Source: Ostreococcus mediterraneus
Lineage: Eukaryota; Chlorophyta; Mamiellophyceae; Mamiellales; Bathycoccaceae
DNA length: 64,000 nt
NCBI GenBank assembly: GCA_012295225.1
Contig: WMKK01000009.1
Location: 393,909 to 457,908, forward strand
Reading direction: 5' to 3'
Below, piece after piece: positions 47,568 through 56,463 of this stretch; position 1 is the first letter of the stretch; every line of letters starts with the position of its first letter. The notes below the pieces were generated by a model. The model saw nothing but the letters and a program-made list of their open reading frames with translations. It made no database searches and had not been told where the DNA came from. A program made the translations under genes and the position numbers.

Positions 47568-48566
47568 CTATCGAAACCGCCGCATTTTAAGCGTCGCTAA
47601 CGCCATGGCGCCTACGGCGGCGCCGCCTAAATGCCCAGCGTGCGCCACACCACTTCCACCATCCTGAATCCCCACCACGTCTCGTAAAAGAAACAACCCA
47701 CCGAGCAACACGCTCGGCACTGGAAGAATGGCGTACAGGTAAATTGTTCGCATCGGATAGAGTAAAATTTCAAACGCCACGATAGCGTTCACCGCGCCAC
47801 TCGCGCCGAGCGCTGCGGGCGTGAAGTAATGCCCACGCTTGGAGGCACGATCTTCGATGAACCTTGACACGTACGCATCAATATGATCGAAGATATTCGC
47901 CGTCCCGCGTCGTCCGTCGTACGCCCGCATTCGGCGCTCGCGTAACCGTCTGCACCATAAAACATGCGCGGCGCTCGCGCCGACGCCGCCGACGCAATAC
48001 AATGTAAGTAGATACCTTCCGCCAAACCGCTCACACACGCTGCGACCGAAAAAATACAGCGCAATCATGTTCATCCCGAGATGCGTCATGTCAAAGTGCG
48101 AAAACGCCGATGTGAGCATCGTATGATACCGACCGCGGTGCAACGCCTCTTCGCTTACGGTAAAGTGCTTGCGCATCCATCGCACGTCATCGCTGGCATT
48201 CCAGGCGTAATACACCCCGGCGTTTGTGCATATGAGCATCCACAGCGCGGTCGTGCTGTGGTCTAAACGACGCGAGGCGTCGGCGAACGTTTGGCTGACG
48301 ACGCCGCCGTAGCCGGGAGCGGGAGGAGCGTTTCGATAGGCCCGTACGTTTCGTACGGCGACATCTCGCAGCCGTTGATTATGGCGATAGAAATGCAACG
48401 CCGACGACATCGGCGGCGACGTCTTCGCGCCTCGCGACGTCGCCATCGAGCGATGAAACATTGATGACACGGCGCAAGATGCAGTTGAAGATCCTCGCGA
48501 CATCGTCTCCGCGAACGTCCCCACGAACGCCCGCGAGACAATCGACGACGCGAGCCGTCGAGACAT
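47568..48566 (-). CDS. Rhomboid intramembrane protease, mitochondrial PARL-like
   Basis: 332 aa from the ATG at 48566; residues 1-~40 (MSRRLASSIVSRAFVGTFAE) look like a mitochondrial presequence. A frame extension to 48659 is open. The rhomboid core is at ~110-330 with FSHFDMTHLGMNMIALYFFG (conserved His and Asn), the nucleophile serine in ALGASGAVNA and the catalytic His in GVAHAGHLGG. A soluble loop of ~35 residues between helices 3 and 4 (RRMRAYDGRRGTANIF) is longer than usual. Likely cuts membrane-anchored proteins of the inner mitochondrial membrane. Confidence 0.9.
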   Translation of the reverse strand: MSRRLASSIVSRAFVGTFAETMSRGSSTASCAVSSMFHRSMATSRGAKTSPPMSSALHFYRHNQRLRDVAVRNVRAYRNAPPAPGYGGVVSQTFADASRRLDHSTTALWMLICTNAGVYYAWNASDDVRWMRKHFTVSEEALHRGRYHTMLTSAFSHFDMTHLGMNMIALYFFGRSVCERFGGRYLLTLYCVGGVGASAAHVLWCRRLRERRMRAYDGRRGTANIFDHIDAYVSRFIEDRASKRGHYFTPAALGASGAVNAIVAFEILLYPMRTIYLYAILPVPSVLLGGLFLLRDVVGIQDGGSGVAHAGHLGGAAVGAMALATLKMRRFR

Positions 48567-48946
48567 GACGATGGCGACCCGCGCGCGCTCGTCGCTCGCT
48601 CGCGCACACGAATCACGACGCGCGGCGAGTGCTGCCCTACGTTCCGTCGCGTCGCGCACTGACCAACGAGGTGGGAAAAACTAAACATTTTATGTACAAA
48701 CTACGTTCCAATCGAACGAGACGTCGCGCCGAGCTATGAATCACAAGAATTTCTTACGTTCGCGCCCATAGCGCGCGTCATTCGCGTCCTGCGTGCGCGC
48801 ATACAACGCATCATCGAATCGCGTGTCAGTCGTGTCGCCTCAGTCATCGTATACCCCAACCGAGCTCACCCGCACCGTGCGTGCGCGCGCGCCCGCGCGC
48901 GAAACCAAAGCGCGCGAAACCAAAGCACATCGATCGCGTTCGCGCA
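48567..48946. promoter_or_regulatory. Upstream region of the rhomboid gene
   Basis: 380 bases between the rhomboid start and the stop of the B15-like gene on the same strand. It contains an alternative 31-codon N-terminal extension of the rhomboid frame (to 48659). Beyond that it is low-complexity GC-rich sequence with no supported gene. Confidence 0.5.
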
Positions 48947-49138
48947 TCACGCGCCGTGACGTACGAAATCCTTCACGCATCCGCGGTAAATCAACGTCGG
49001 AACGAAGACCCCGAACACAGCCACGAGCGCGATCGACCGCGGATTCAAACGGAACCTGCGCTCGACCACCTCGCGCGCGGCCCCGTGCGCCTCGATGAAT
49101 GGGTTGGTTTTGATTCCCGTCGGGTCGTGGCCAGCCAT
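48947..49138 (-). CDS. Complex I small subunit, NDUFB4/B15-like
   Basis: 63 aa from the ATG at 49138, inside a much longer shadow frame. The sequence NPFIEAHGAAREVVERRFRL and then a single hydrophobic helix, ALVAVFGVFVPTLIYRG, followed by CVKDF matches the plant B15-like complex I protein (NKFIEDWGSARENLEHNF...GIVKDF) almost position for position. It has no cleavable presequence, as expected for this single-span inner-membrane subunit. Head to head with the FBXO7-like gene, 82 bases between starts. Confidence 0.85.
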   Translation of the reverse strand: MAGHDPTGIKTNPFIEAHGAAREVVERRFRLNPRSIALVAVFGVFVPTLIYRGCVKDFVRHGA

Positions 49139-49220
49139 GGGTGCGGGGCGACGTCGGGTGTGGCGTGCGGCGTGCGCGCGCGTCGGCGTGTGACGGCATT
49201 CATTCGCACGACGCCCGGCG

Positions 49221-50759
49221 ATGCGCCTTCGCGTGCGCGAGAGCGCGGCGGCGGCGGCGGCATCGACGACGGATGGGACGACGGTGAAGATTGACGTGGA
49301 TGACGCCATCACGCTCGAGGCGCTGCGCGCGGCGTGCGCGAGAGCGTTGCGTGGGGACTGGGTGGGTGCTGCTACCGCGGCATCGGGACGTTCGGTCAAA
49401 GTATCGCTCAATGGCGCGGATGATCTCGGATGCGGACGAGAGGAGAATGAATGCGTCAGTGTTCGTGCGCTCGGGGTGAATGGTGGGGATTTAGTGCGAT
49501 GCGTGTTCAATGAGGGGGCGAACGCGGGCGCGAATGCGAATGCGCGCGCGGCTTCGGAGAACGCTCTGGGAGAAGCGATGACGATGGACGAGGACGATGA
49601 AGCGAGTGCGGGAGATGGGACGATGATGGATGTTACGCCGGCGTTGTCGGTGTCGATTGAGGACGTGCGCGAGATCCCGCAGTGTGTGCGTGAGTTGCTC
49701 GAACGCGGCTCGGCGTCTGAAGGCGAAGTCGCGTTCGTCGCCGCGCACGCGTTAATGCTACATTTAGGCGCACGCGTGATTGGCGAAGTTGAATTGAGCG
49801 AAGGTTTAGCGCGCCGAGGGTGCTTTTCGGTGCGATATGCGCTGCCGATACCTGGGTCGGAGGAGAAGGTGACGTGCGCGGTGCGCGCGCAACCTGTGGA
49901 CGCGCACCTGTCGATGATTGGAACATTAGAAGTGGATAGCTCTGTGGCGTACGCCACGCTGTTGAACGTGAATGAGTACGTAACAAATGTACACGCTTTG
50001 TCTATAGAACAAATGCGAGGGATTTGGGCGAAAGTAAACGACGGCATGGTGAGCAAATTGTTTGCCGTGGCGAACGCGCAAGCCGCCGGCGTGCTTTCTC
50101 GCGGGACATTAATGTCACTCCCGTCAGACATCAAGAGCACGATTGTGAGTCATATGGATGCATATGGTTTGGCATACTGTGCCTGTACCTGTAAAGAATT
50201 ACATTCGATGTGCTCGAGAGATGAATTTTGGGAGCCGCTGTTGCGACGCGATTTCGGCGTGGAGCGACCAGAGCTCGGTGGCCGCCCGCTGCGTTCGGCG
50301 TACAACCGACTCGCCATCGAACGATCTATACATCGCGAAGCACAATTACGCGCTGAGTCTTACCATCCAATGCCCGGCCGTTTGCCGAGACACGGAGAGT
50401 ATATTGATCCCGAGCGCGACATCTATCCAGGACATCTTCCGGGACACGTTCCAGGCATCATCGGAGGCGATTACGACTTGTGGCCCGGTGGACTCAATCC
50501 AAACCCCCCTGGGTATGGTCGCGGTGGACTCGGCGGACCTGGTCGCATGCCGGATCCACGCGGTGGATGGCCGGGTGGTGGACCGCCGTTTCCGCCGCAA
50601 CCCGGCGGTTTACCGTACCGCCCAGACCCGGATGCCGATTTGCGAAACCCACTCGGCGGGCGAGGACGCGGCGGGCGAGGACACGATCCGCGATTTCCAG
50701 GCATGCCACCGAATCCTGGGTGGGATGGTCGACCACGACCGCCACCTGATTTCTTTTAG
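49221..50759 (+). CDS. FBXO7/PI31-like F-box protein
   Basis: 512 aa. Residues ~1-97 form a ubiquitin-like domain (MRLRVRESAAAAAAST; DDAITLEALRAACARAL). Residues ~150-285 resemble the FP domain shared by FBXO7 and proteasome inhibitor PI31. An F-box lies at ~293-345: LMSLPSDIKSTIVSHMDAYG and CTCKELHSMCSRDEFWEPLL. The C-terminal ~130 residues are a Gly/Pro/Arg-rich region with repeats of the PDPRGGWPGGG kind, ending RPRPPPDFF, like the proline-rich tail of FBXO7/PI31. FBXO7 is an SCF substrate receptor and binds the proteasome. This domain order is diagnostic. Confidence 0.85.
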   Translation: MRLRVRESAAAAAASTTDGTTVKIDVDDAITLEALRAACARALRGDWVGAATAASGRSVKVSLNGADDLGCGREENECVSVRALGVNGGDLVRCVFNEGANAGANANARAASENALGEAMTMDEDDEASAGDGTMMDVTPALSVSIEDVREIPQCVRELLERGSASEGEVAFVAAHALMLHLGARVIGEVELSEGLARRGCFSVRYALPIPGSEEKVTCAVRAQPVDAHLSMIGTLEVDSSVAYATLLNVNEYVTNVHALSIEQMRGIWAKVNDGMVSKLFAVANAQAAGVLSRGTLMSLPSDIKSTIVSHMDAYGLAYCACTCKELHSMCSRDEFWEPLLRRDFGVERPELGGRPLRSAYNRLAIERSIHREAQLRAESYHPMPGRLPRHGEYIDPERDIYPGHLPGHVPGIIGGDYDLWPGGLNPNPPGYGRGGLGGPGRMPDPRGGWPGGGPPFPPQPGGLPYRPDPDADLRNPLGGRGRGGRGHDPRFPGMPPNPGWDGRPRPPPDFF

Positions 50760-50913
50760 ACGTGTACAACAGTTTAGTTTCGTCGTCGCGCGTTTTAGGC
50801 GTACAATGGGTACATTTGTAGCTTTACAATTGAATCGGACATTTTGGTTCTACTGCTGTGTGTGTGTTCGCGTGCGCTTGAAAAGAATGTCGCAATGCGC
50901 GGTGCGTGTTGTA

Positions 50914-51636
50914 TTATTTCTGCTGCTTTCGCGCGGCAGCAGCTCGATCCGCTCGACGGTATCGCGCTTCTCGCTGCACCGTATTGAGCAACATTTCCGT
51001 GCGTCCCAATTTTCGTTCTTCTCGAGCAATCGCCTCCACCAATCGATCGCGCGCTTGCGCCAGCGAATTCAAAGTCTTCTCACTCGACTTTTTCATCTCC
51101 ATCAACTCATCGCGAAGCATGTTCGAGAACTCATCCGCGGCGTCGAGCGCCTCGGGCGTCGGCGCCACCGCCACCGCCACCGCGGGCGTAGGCGCGGGCA
51201 CCGCCGCCGTGGCCACCGCCGCCACGGGTACCGCCGCCGCACCCGCGCTCACCCCCGCTCGCGCCGCGCGTTCCTCGCGCACGCGCGCCATAATCTCCTG
51301 CACTTCGCGATCAATCTTCTCTTTTTCCTCGCGCTTCTCTTCGCTCATCCGCGCGTTGGCATCCCTCAACGCGTCCCGAAACGCATCGTTAAACAGCGGC
51401 GACTCCACCGCATTCGCCGCTTCAAGAATCGCGTGATCATCGAAAACCACCCCGTCGCCGTCATCGTCGCCGTGCACGCTCGCCGCGAGCGCGCCGAACG
51501 CATCGGCCACGTCGCGCCCACTCGACTGCGCGCGCAGCCATGGACGTCGCGCCCCGGCGCCGGGCAACGCGCGGCGCGCCGGATAACGCGCCAGCAGCGC
51601 GCGCGATGTCGTCGTCGTCATCGTCGTCGTCATCAT
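50914..51636 (-). CDS. Unrecognised mitochondrial coiled-coil protein
   Basis: 240 aa from the ATG at 51636 (a second ATG follows at 51633). Residues 1-~45 are basic with few acids (SRALLARYPARRALPGAGAR), a likely mitochondrial presequence. Then come an acidic segment (~50-75), a helical stretch NDAFRDALRDANARMSEEKR, an Ala/Val/Pro linker (~125-160), and a coiled coil at ~165-230 (FSNMLRDELMEMKKSSEKTL). No family recognised. It converges with the FBXO7-like gene (154 bases between stops) and diverges from the 2OG dioxygenase gene. Confidence 0.6.
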   Translation of the reverse strand: MMTTTMTTTTSRALLARYPARRALPGAGARRPWLRAQSSGRDVADAFGALAASVHGDDDGDGVVFDDHAILEAANAVESPLFNDAFRDALRDANARMSEEKREEKEKIDREVQEIMARVREERAARAGVSAGAAAVPVAAVATAAVPAPTPAVAVAVAPTPEALDAADEFSNMLRDELMEMKKSSEKTLNSLAQARDRLVEAIAREERKLGRTEMLLNTVQREARYRRADRAAAARKQQK

Positions 51637-51774
51637 CGTCGTCGAGCGCGTCGAGCGCGTCGAGCGCGTCGGTGTGTGCGGCGCGGCGCGCGTGATGAAA
51701 ACCTCGACAGAGAATATTCGAAACGGCACACCGCGCCTCGCACGCGCGACGCAGTGGCGACGCGCGGAGTCGCG

Positions 51775-52659
51775 ATGGGCATGGATGCGCGCGACGGTGC
51801 GCGACGCGCGCGTGGCGACGGCGGCGCGCGCGCGGTGCTGGCGAGGGTGATGGTGGCGTGCGCGGTGGCGTGCGTGGCGTGCGCGCAGCCAGCTCTTGGG
51901 ACACAAAGCGAGTGCGAATGCGTGCATTGGAGCGATCCGAGGCTGATATGCGCGCCACACGCGTATGAGGATGTGCTCGATGCGAGCGCGGCGCGACGGG
52001 TGCGGGATGCGGCGGTGACGTACGCGCAGAAGCACGGGTGGAAGGAGCACCGAGCGAATGGGGAGGATGATTTTGAGACGCAAGCGGTGTCGGTGTCGGA
52101 TTTACCGGAAGACGCTCGACGGGAGGTGATGGGTGTGTATGAGAATAAGATAATTCCATTGATGCGCGAGCAGTGCGTGATCGATGGGCACTTGAAGTTT
52201 GAAGAGGAGGAGTTTTTTGTGGTGAAGTACGGCGGCGGCGTGAAGTCGGTGGCGTCGCACAAGGATGGGAAACATTTGAGCTTTATTGCGTCGTTGAATA
52301 ACGTCACCGAATACGTGGGTGGTGGGAACGTGTTTAAAGGGCTAACATTCAGCGTGCCTCACGGTGGAGTGCATCATTTAAGTGATCACGAGATGAAACC
52401 GCTCGCCGTCGGTGGCGTCGTCGTGCACGGCGCAAACGTCGAGCACTCTTCCGTGGACGTGCACTCGGGCGAACGATACGTCTTGGTCGGTATGGCATAT
52501 GTTAATAAATCGTGCTGCTTTGACGTGTCGAGATTTATGAACAAGTGGGTGACTCGCTTGCTCATTCTCGTGTTTGCGCTCGTCTCTGTGATGTCTGGCG
52601 CCACAGAGTGGTTGCGCAAAAAGCCTTGGAGAGGAGAGCAGCACCAAAAAGTGTGGTGA
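51775..52659 (+). CDS. 2-oxoglutarate/Fe(II) dioxygenase, prolyl 4-hydroxylase-like, membrane-bound
   Basis: 294 aa from the ATG at 51775; the frame is open far upstream but only as an antisense shadow. Residues ~20-42 are hydrophobic (VLARVMVACAVACVACAQPA), a signal peptide or anchor, followed by a Cys-rich segment (SECECVHW). The catalytic fold has the His-x-Asp pair at His162/Asp164 (SHKDGKHLSF), the distal His at 224 and the 2-oxoglutarate Arg at 234 (SGERYVLVG). A second hydrophobic helix sits near the C-terminus (~260-280). Secretory-pathway prolyl or lysyl hydroxylase is likely; the substrate is not known. Confidence 0.8.
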   Translation: MGMDARDGARRARGDGGARAVLARVMVACAVACVACAQPALGTQSECECVHWSDPRLICAPHAYEDVLDASAARRVRDAAVTYAQKHGWKEHRANGEDDFETQAVSVSDLPEDARREVMGVYENKIIPLMREQCVIDGHLKFEEEEFFVVKYGGGVKSVASHKDGKHLSFIASLNNVTEYVGGGNVFKGLTFSVPHGGVHHLSDHEMKPLAVGGVVVHGANVEHSSVDVHSGERYVLVGMAYVNKSCCFDVSRFMNKWVTRLLILVFALVSVMSGATEWLRKKPWRGEQHQKVW

Positions 52660-52904
52660 TCGCGGCACCTTTGATGCACTTTTGTCATTCATTATCGGAC
52701 TCTAAGCTTCGTTGCGATAAATGTAATACACCGAAACGAATTCCTGAGTATATCACACCCCGACGACACGACGACAGCTCCTCACAACGCCGCGCCCCAA
52801 ACGCGCGCGTCCGCGATCCCTGAGCAAAGGCACCGCGAGAGACACGACATTAGAATCCCGCATCGCTGGCGACGTTCGACGTGCATAGGCGTGCCGCAGT
52901 CGTC

Positions 52905-54155
52905 ATGAACGGTGCGAACGCGTCGGCGAGCCCATCGGATAACTGGCGCATCGATCCCGCTGAGTTCAGCACGCGCATCGCGACGCGACGCACGGCGGCG
53001 GCGACTAATGGTGGTAAAACGAATGGAATTGAACTCGGCACGGCGGTGATATCTTCTGACGGCACGACGGCGTCGGTGCAAACGGCTTCGGGGACGAGGA
53101 CGTTGCGCCGAAGACCGGCACGACACGCGGCGGCTGAAGGGAAACAAGTCGCCGGATACTACCGTAAGCAAAACCAGCTCGTCGAGCAGTTTCAAGAGAT
53201 TGAACAGTTTCTTGAGCGTACGAGTGGAAAGAGCGACGAGGAGTCGCGGGGGAAAACGGTTGAGGAGGAGGAGGAAGACGCGCGAGCACAGCTGGCGCTT
53301 CGGGTTTCGTTTTACTGCAACATCGTGCTTCTTGGGGTGAAACTGTTCGCCGCCGTGAGCAGTGGATCGTTGAGTATCATCACCAGTGCCTTGGATAGCT
53401 TCTTAGACTTGGTCAGTGGATTGATCTTGTTCATGACGGATAAGAGCATACGGAATTCGAACAAGTATTTGTATCCAATCGGGAAGAGTCGGATGCAGCC
53501 GCTCGGAATCATAGTGTTCAGTTGCATCATGGGGACGCTTGGTTTTCAAGTACTCATCGAAGGCATACGACAGCTAATTGGAGACGAGCACACGCATCAT
53601 TTGGAGCATTTGGTGATGACGATTGGGATCATGATTGGCGTGATTGTCTTGAAATTCTTTTTGTTTTTGTTTTGTCGCAAGAGCAAATCGTCTTCAGTGC
53701 AAGCGTACGCGCAGGATCACAGAAACGACGTCGTGACGAATTCTATTGGTTTAACCGCCGCTCTCATAGGCGATAGAATGTACTTTTGGGTTGATCCGTT
53801 TGGGGCGATTTTACTCGCCATATACATCGTGATCAACTGGAGTCAAACAGCGATGGAAAATATTCGATCGATGGTTGGCATGAGCGCGCCGCCAGACTTT
53901 CTGGCAAAACTCACGTACCTGGCGTGGAATCACCACCCAGATATTGTTCTCATCGATACTATTCGTGCGTACACGTTTGGTCCAAAATACTTCGTCGAAG
54001 TGGACATCGTGCTCGAGGAAAACATGCCGCTCCGCCGCGCGCACGACATTGGTGAAGAGTTACAAAATCGCATTGAACGACTCGAGGACGTCGAACGAGC
54101 CTTTGTGCATTTAGACTTTGAAACCGAGCACCAGCCTGAACATGTTATCAATTAG
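52905..54155 (+). CDS. Cation diffusion facilitator, Mn-type metal tolerance protein
   Basis: 416 aa from the ATG at 52905. A ~135-residue cytosolic N-terminus precedes six predicted helices. The metal sites in helices 2 and 5 are of the DxxxD type: SALDSFLDL and DHRNDVVTN, the signature of the plant Mn-CDF group (MTP8-MTP11), whereas Zn members have HxxxD. The C-terminal cytosolic domain (~315-410) includes YLAWNHHPDIVLIDTIRAYT and FVEVDIVLEE. It probably moves Mn2+ out of the cytosol into an endomembrane compartment with proton exchange. Confidence 0.9.
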   Translation: MNGANASASPSDNWRIDPAEFSTRIATRRTAAATNGGKTNGIELGTAVISSDGTTASVQTASGTRTLRRRPARHAAAEGKQVAGYYRKQNQLVEQFQEIEQFLERTSGKSDEESRGKTVEEEEEDARAQLALRVSFYCNIVLLGVKLFAAVSSGSLSIITSALDSFLDLVSGLILFMTDKSIRNSNKYLYPIGKSRMQPLGIIVFSCIMGTLGFQVLIEGIRQLIGDEHTHHLEHLVMTIGIMIGVIVLKFFLFLFCRKSKSSSVQAYAQDHRNDVVTNSIGLTAALIGDRMYFWVDPFGAILLAIYIVINWSQTAMENIRSMVGMSAPPDFLAKLTYLAWNHHPDIVLIDTIRAYTFGPKYFVEVDIVLEENMPLRRAHDIGEELQNRIERLEDVERAFVHLDFETEHQPEHVIN

Positions 54156-54249
54156 ATTCTTGTACATACCGATTCACCCTAGCGTTCAATGTTCATCAAC
54201 TCTTTTCATTACATTATAAAATATCAATATCAATACCGGTAGTCTCGTT

Positions 54250-55893
54250 TTACACGTGACGAGTTTGAGGCATCAAACACGAGTACGTGGTGTAATCAGT
54301 CGTGCGTTTATTGAACGTCACGACAAATACCTTGTTGAGCTGTTGCATCATTCCGTTCGTCGTCTTCGTTGGCGGCGGTAACAATACACTCACCACGGAA
54401 TTTGAGTCAACTTCGCTCGATCCTGGGAAATCAGACGCGTTCTCCTTACCGCTAAGCATCGGAATAGCGCGAGAGACGGGTTTTTTCAATTCATACTCGT
54501 CGGCATGTGGTTTCCATACTTCGGTTATTTTCGCTTCGACGACATCAGCAGTATCCGCGGGCTTGAACTTGAACATTTCGTTGCACATGACGCGACTCAA
54601 GAGATCGACGTGCGTCATCCCCGCGGCCTTGAACGCACTGTACCACGGATCGTTGACATCCGTGCCTGGGAACACGTCCACCGAACGGCCGTCAGAGGTA
54701 AAGTCATCCCACAACGCGACGCCACTAGCGGTCGCCTTGTCTGGCAACGCAAACGTACGCGCGGCGAGCTCGGTGACCTCCTCCCGCAGCGACGTAATGT
54801 TCACCCCCAACATGGCCAAATGATCCTCGTCGGGCATCTCCGGACCCGATAGCGCGAGTAACCGGCGGCGGCTGGAGCTGCTGGATTGTTGCATAACTGA
54901 TGACCGACTACGAGAGGTCGACTGCGGTGCTACTAAAGCAACGACACTGAGCGTACCGAGCGCGAGCGCCGTCGCCGCGCTCACCACGGTTTGCTTGCGT
55001 CTCTTTGGCGCGTGCGTCGACGGCGCGCTCTGCACTTCGGCGGGCGGCGTAGACTGCGGTATGGACGCAGTCTTCGGCGGTAATGGCAATTTCGGTGTAG
55101 GAACCATCGGTATCATCGCAGGTGCATACATGGGCATCATGTACGGCACAGCGGGCATCGCCGCCGACGCGTGTCCCATCCCCATGCGAAGCGCGTGGTT
55201 CTCATTCGTCAAGTGCATCACCATCGCTTGAAGCTCGCCATTCTGCGCCTCTAACATCCGCGCACGCTTTTCCAAATCCCGAACGTACTCACGCTTACGC
55301 GCGCGACTATTTTGTGCGCTCTCTCTGTTTCTAATCAGTCGCGCCTTGCGTTCCGCCTCGGAGTCCTGCGCCGGCGTCGTCGTGTTCTCACACGTCATCT
55401 CGATTCTATCACTCTTTGAAACCACCGCACGCGTAGCATCATGTGCATCATCGACGACGACGCCACCACCGACACCACAATCACCATCATCAAACAATCC
55501 AAACCCATCCAACAACGGCTCGCCCAACGCGTCGGCGTAATCGCCGAAATCCCCATCCGGAAGTAACTCATCAAACAACGACTCAATCCCCTCGGCGACG
55601 ACGCCATCGCTCAAACCATCACACCCACCACGCATAAATCCATCCTCACTCGTCGTCGTCGACGTCGGCACCGCCACAACGGCCACATCGCCGCCATCCG
55701 AAGACGCCGTCGCGAACGCCGCGCCTCGCCGATCCGGCGTCCCCGGCGCCGTCCCGCGCAACCCAGACCCAGACGCCTCCCCCCGCCCGCGCACCCGCGC
55801 ATCGCGTCCGTGCCCATCGATCCCATCATCGCCATCACCGTACGAACCTTTCGACGACGCGCTCGACGCGCCCAGCATCGAATGCTTCAGCAT
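54250..55893 (-). CDS. ER membrane-tethered bZIP transcription factor (bZIP17/28, ATF6-like)
   Basis: 547 aa from the ATG at 55893. Gly/Asp-rich N-terminal activation region (~1-165), basic region ARLIRNRESAQNSRARKR (~183-200) and a leucine zipper to ~240. A Pro-rich linker leads to one hydrophobic helix (~303-323; TALALGTLSVVALVAPQ). Just after it on the luminal side is RRRLLAL (~342-348), a match to the site-1 protease pattern R-x-x-L. This is the layout of plant bZIP17/28/49 and animal ATF6, which move to the Golgi under ER stress, are cleaved, and act in the nucleus. The luminal domain is ~200 residues, of unknown fold. Confidence 0.83.
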   Translation of the reverse strand: MLKHSMLGASSASSKGSYGDGDDGIDGHGRDARVRGRGEASGSGLRGTAPGTPDRRGAAFATASSDGGDVAVVAVPTSTTTSEDGFMRGGCDGLSDGVVAEGIESLFDELLPDGDFGDYADALGEPLLDGFGLFDDGDCGVGGGVVVDDAHDATRAVVSKSDRIEMTCENTTTPAQDSEAERKARLIRNRESAQNSRARKREYVRDLEKRARMLEAQNGELQAMVMHLTNENHALRMGMGHASAAMPAVPYMMPMYAPAMIPMVPTPKLPLPPKTASIPQSTPPAEVQSAPSTHAPKRRKQTVVSAATALALGTLSVVALVAPQSTSRSRSSVMQQSSSSSRRRLLALSGPEMPDEDHLAMLGVNITSLREEVTELAARTFALPDKATASGVALWDDFTSDGRSVDVFPGTDVNDPWYSAFKAAGMTHVDLLSRVMCNEMFKFKPADTADVVEAKITEVWKPHADEYELKKPVSRAIPMLSGKENASDFPGSSEVDSNSVVSVLLPPPTKTTNGMMQQLNKVFVVTFNKRTTDYTTYSCLMPQTRHV

Positions 55894-56463
55894 CGTGAAT
55901 CGCGAAGCAAGCAATCAATCAATCGTCGCGATCCGCGCCGCACCGACACCACCCGCGCGTGTCGCGATCCGCGCGTCGCGTGACTGACACCACGCGCGCG
56001 CGACACCGCCTCGTCGCAATCACTCGAGAACGACGCCGTGCGACGACGAGTGACGCGCGTGACCCTCGGCGCGTGTCCCGGAACCCGCGGATGTGGTTTC
56101 GTATAGTTTTATACTGTTTACCCATACATACCCATGACGTCGGCACCCCATGGCATGGATGTCGTTTGGTCTTCCGCGCGTCGGTCTGTCTGTCTCGAAC
56201 GCGCGCGTCGTCGTAAGGCGCGCGATGCCAAGGGTGGTGATTGCGCTGCGCGGTGTGTTTTACGGTGTCGACACGACACACGGGTGGGGCGCGTCGTGCG
56301 CGCGCGTGGTGGGTGGATGGATGGGCGCGAGTCGGCGCTCGCGCGTACACCTTTTGGTCGACGCGCGTGGGCATTAAAATGGGTCGTAATGCGTGTCGTA
56401 GATGAATGGTTTCTTGCGTACGCGTGGGTACGTGACTTGGATGGTGTGCGCGTGTGCGCGTGT
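55894..56463. promoter_or_regulatory. Upstream region of the bZIP gene
   Basis: 570 bases between the bZIP start and the stop of the CCCH gene on the same strand. Shadow frames exist but none is supported. A TGACGTC palindromic core at 56135-56141 could be a bZIP/CRE-type site, perhaps for autoregulation; a core of this length is expected by chance at this density. Confidence 0.45.

Noticed and set aside
50158-51774. Long plus-strand extension upstream of the 2OG dioxygenase
   Set aside because: Overlaps FBXO7-like and is antisense to the coiled-coil gene; Arg/His-rich shadow sequence. The signal peptide starts after 51775.
56135-56141. TGACGTC core upstream of the bZIP gene as an autoregulatory site
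   Set aside because: A 7-base palindrome occurs by chance every few kilobases here; kept only as a note in the upstream-region entry.
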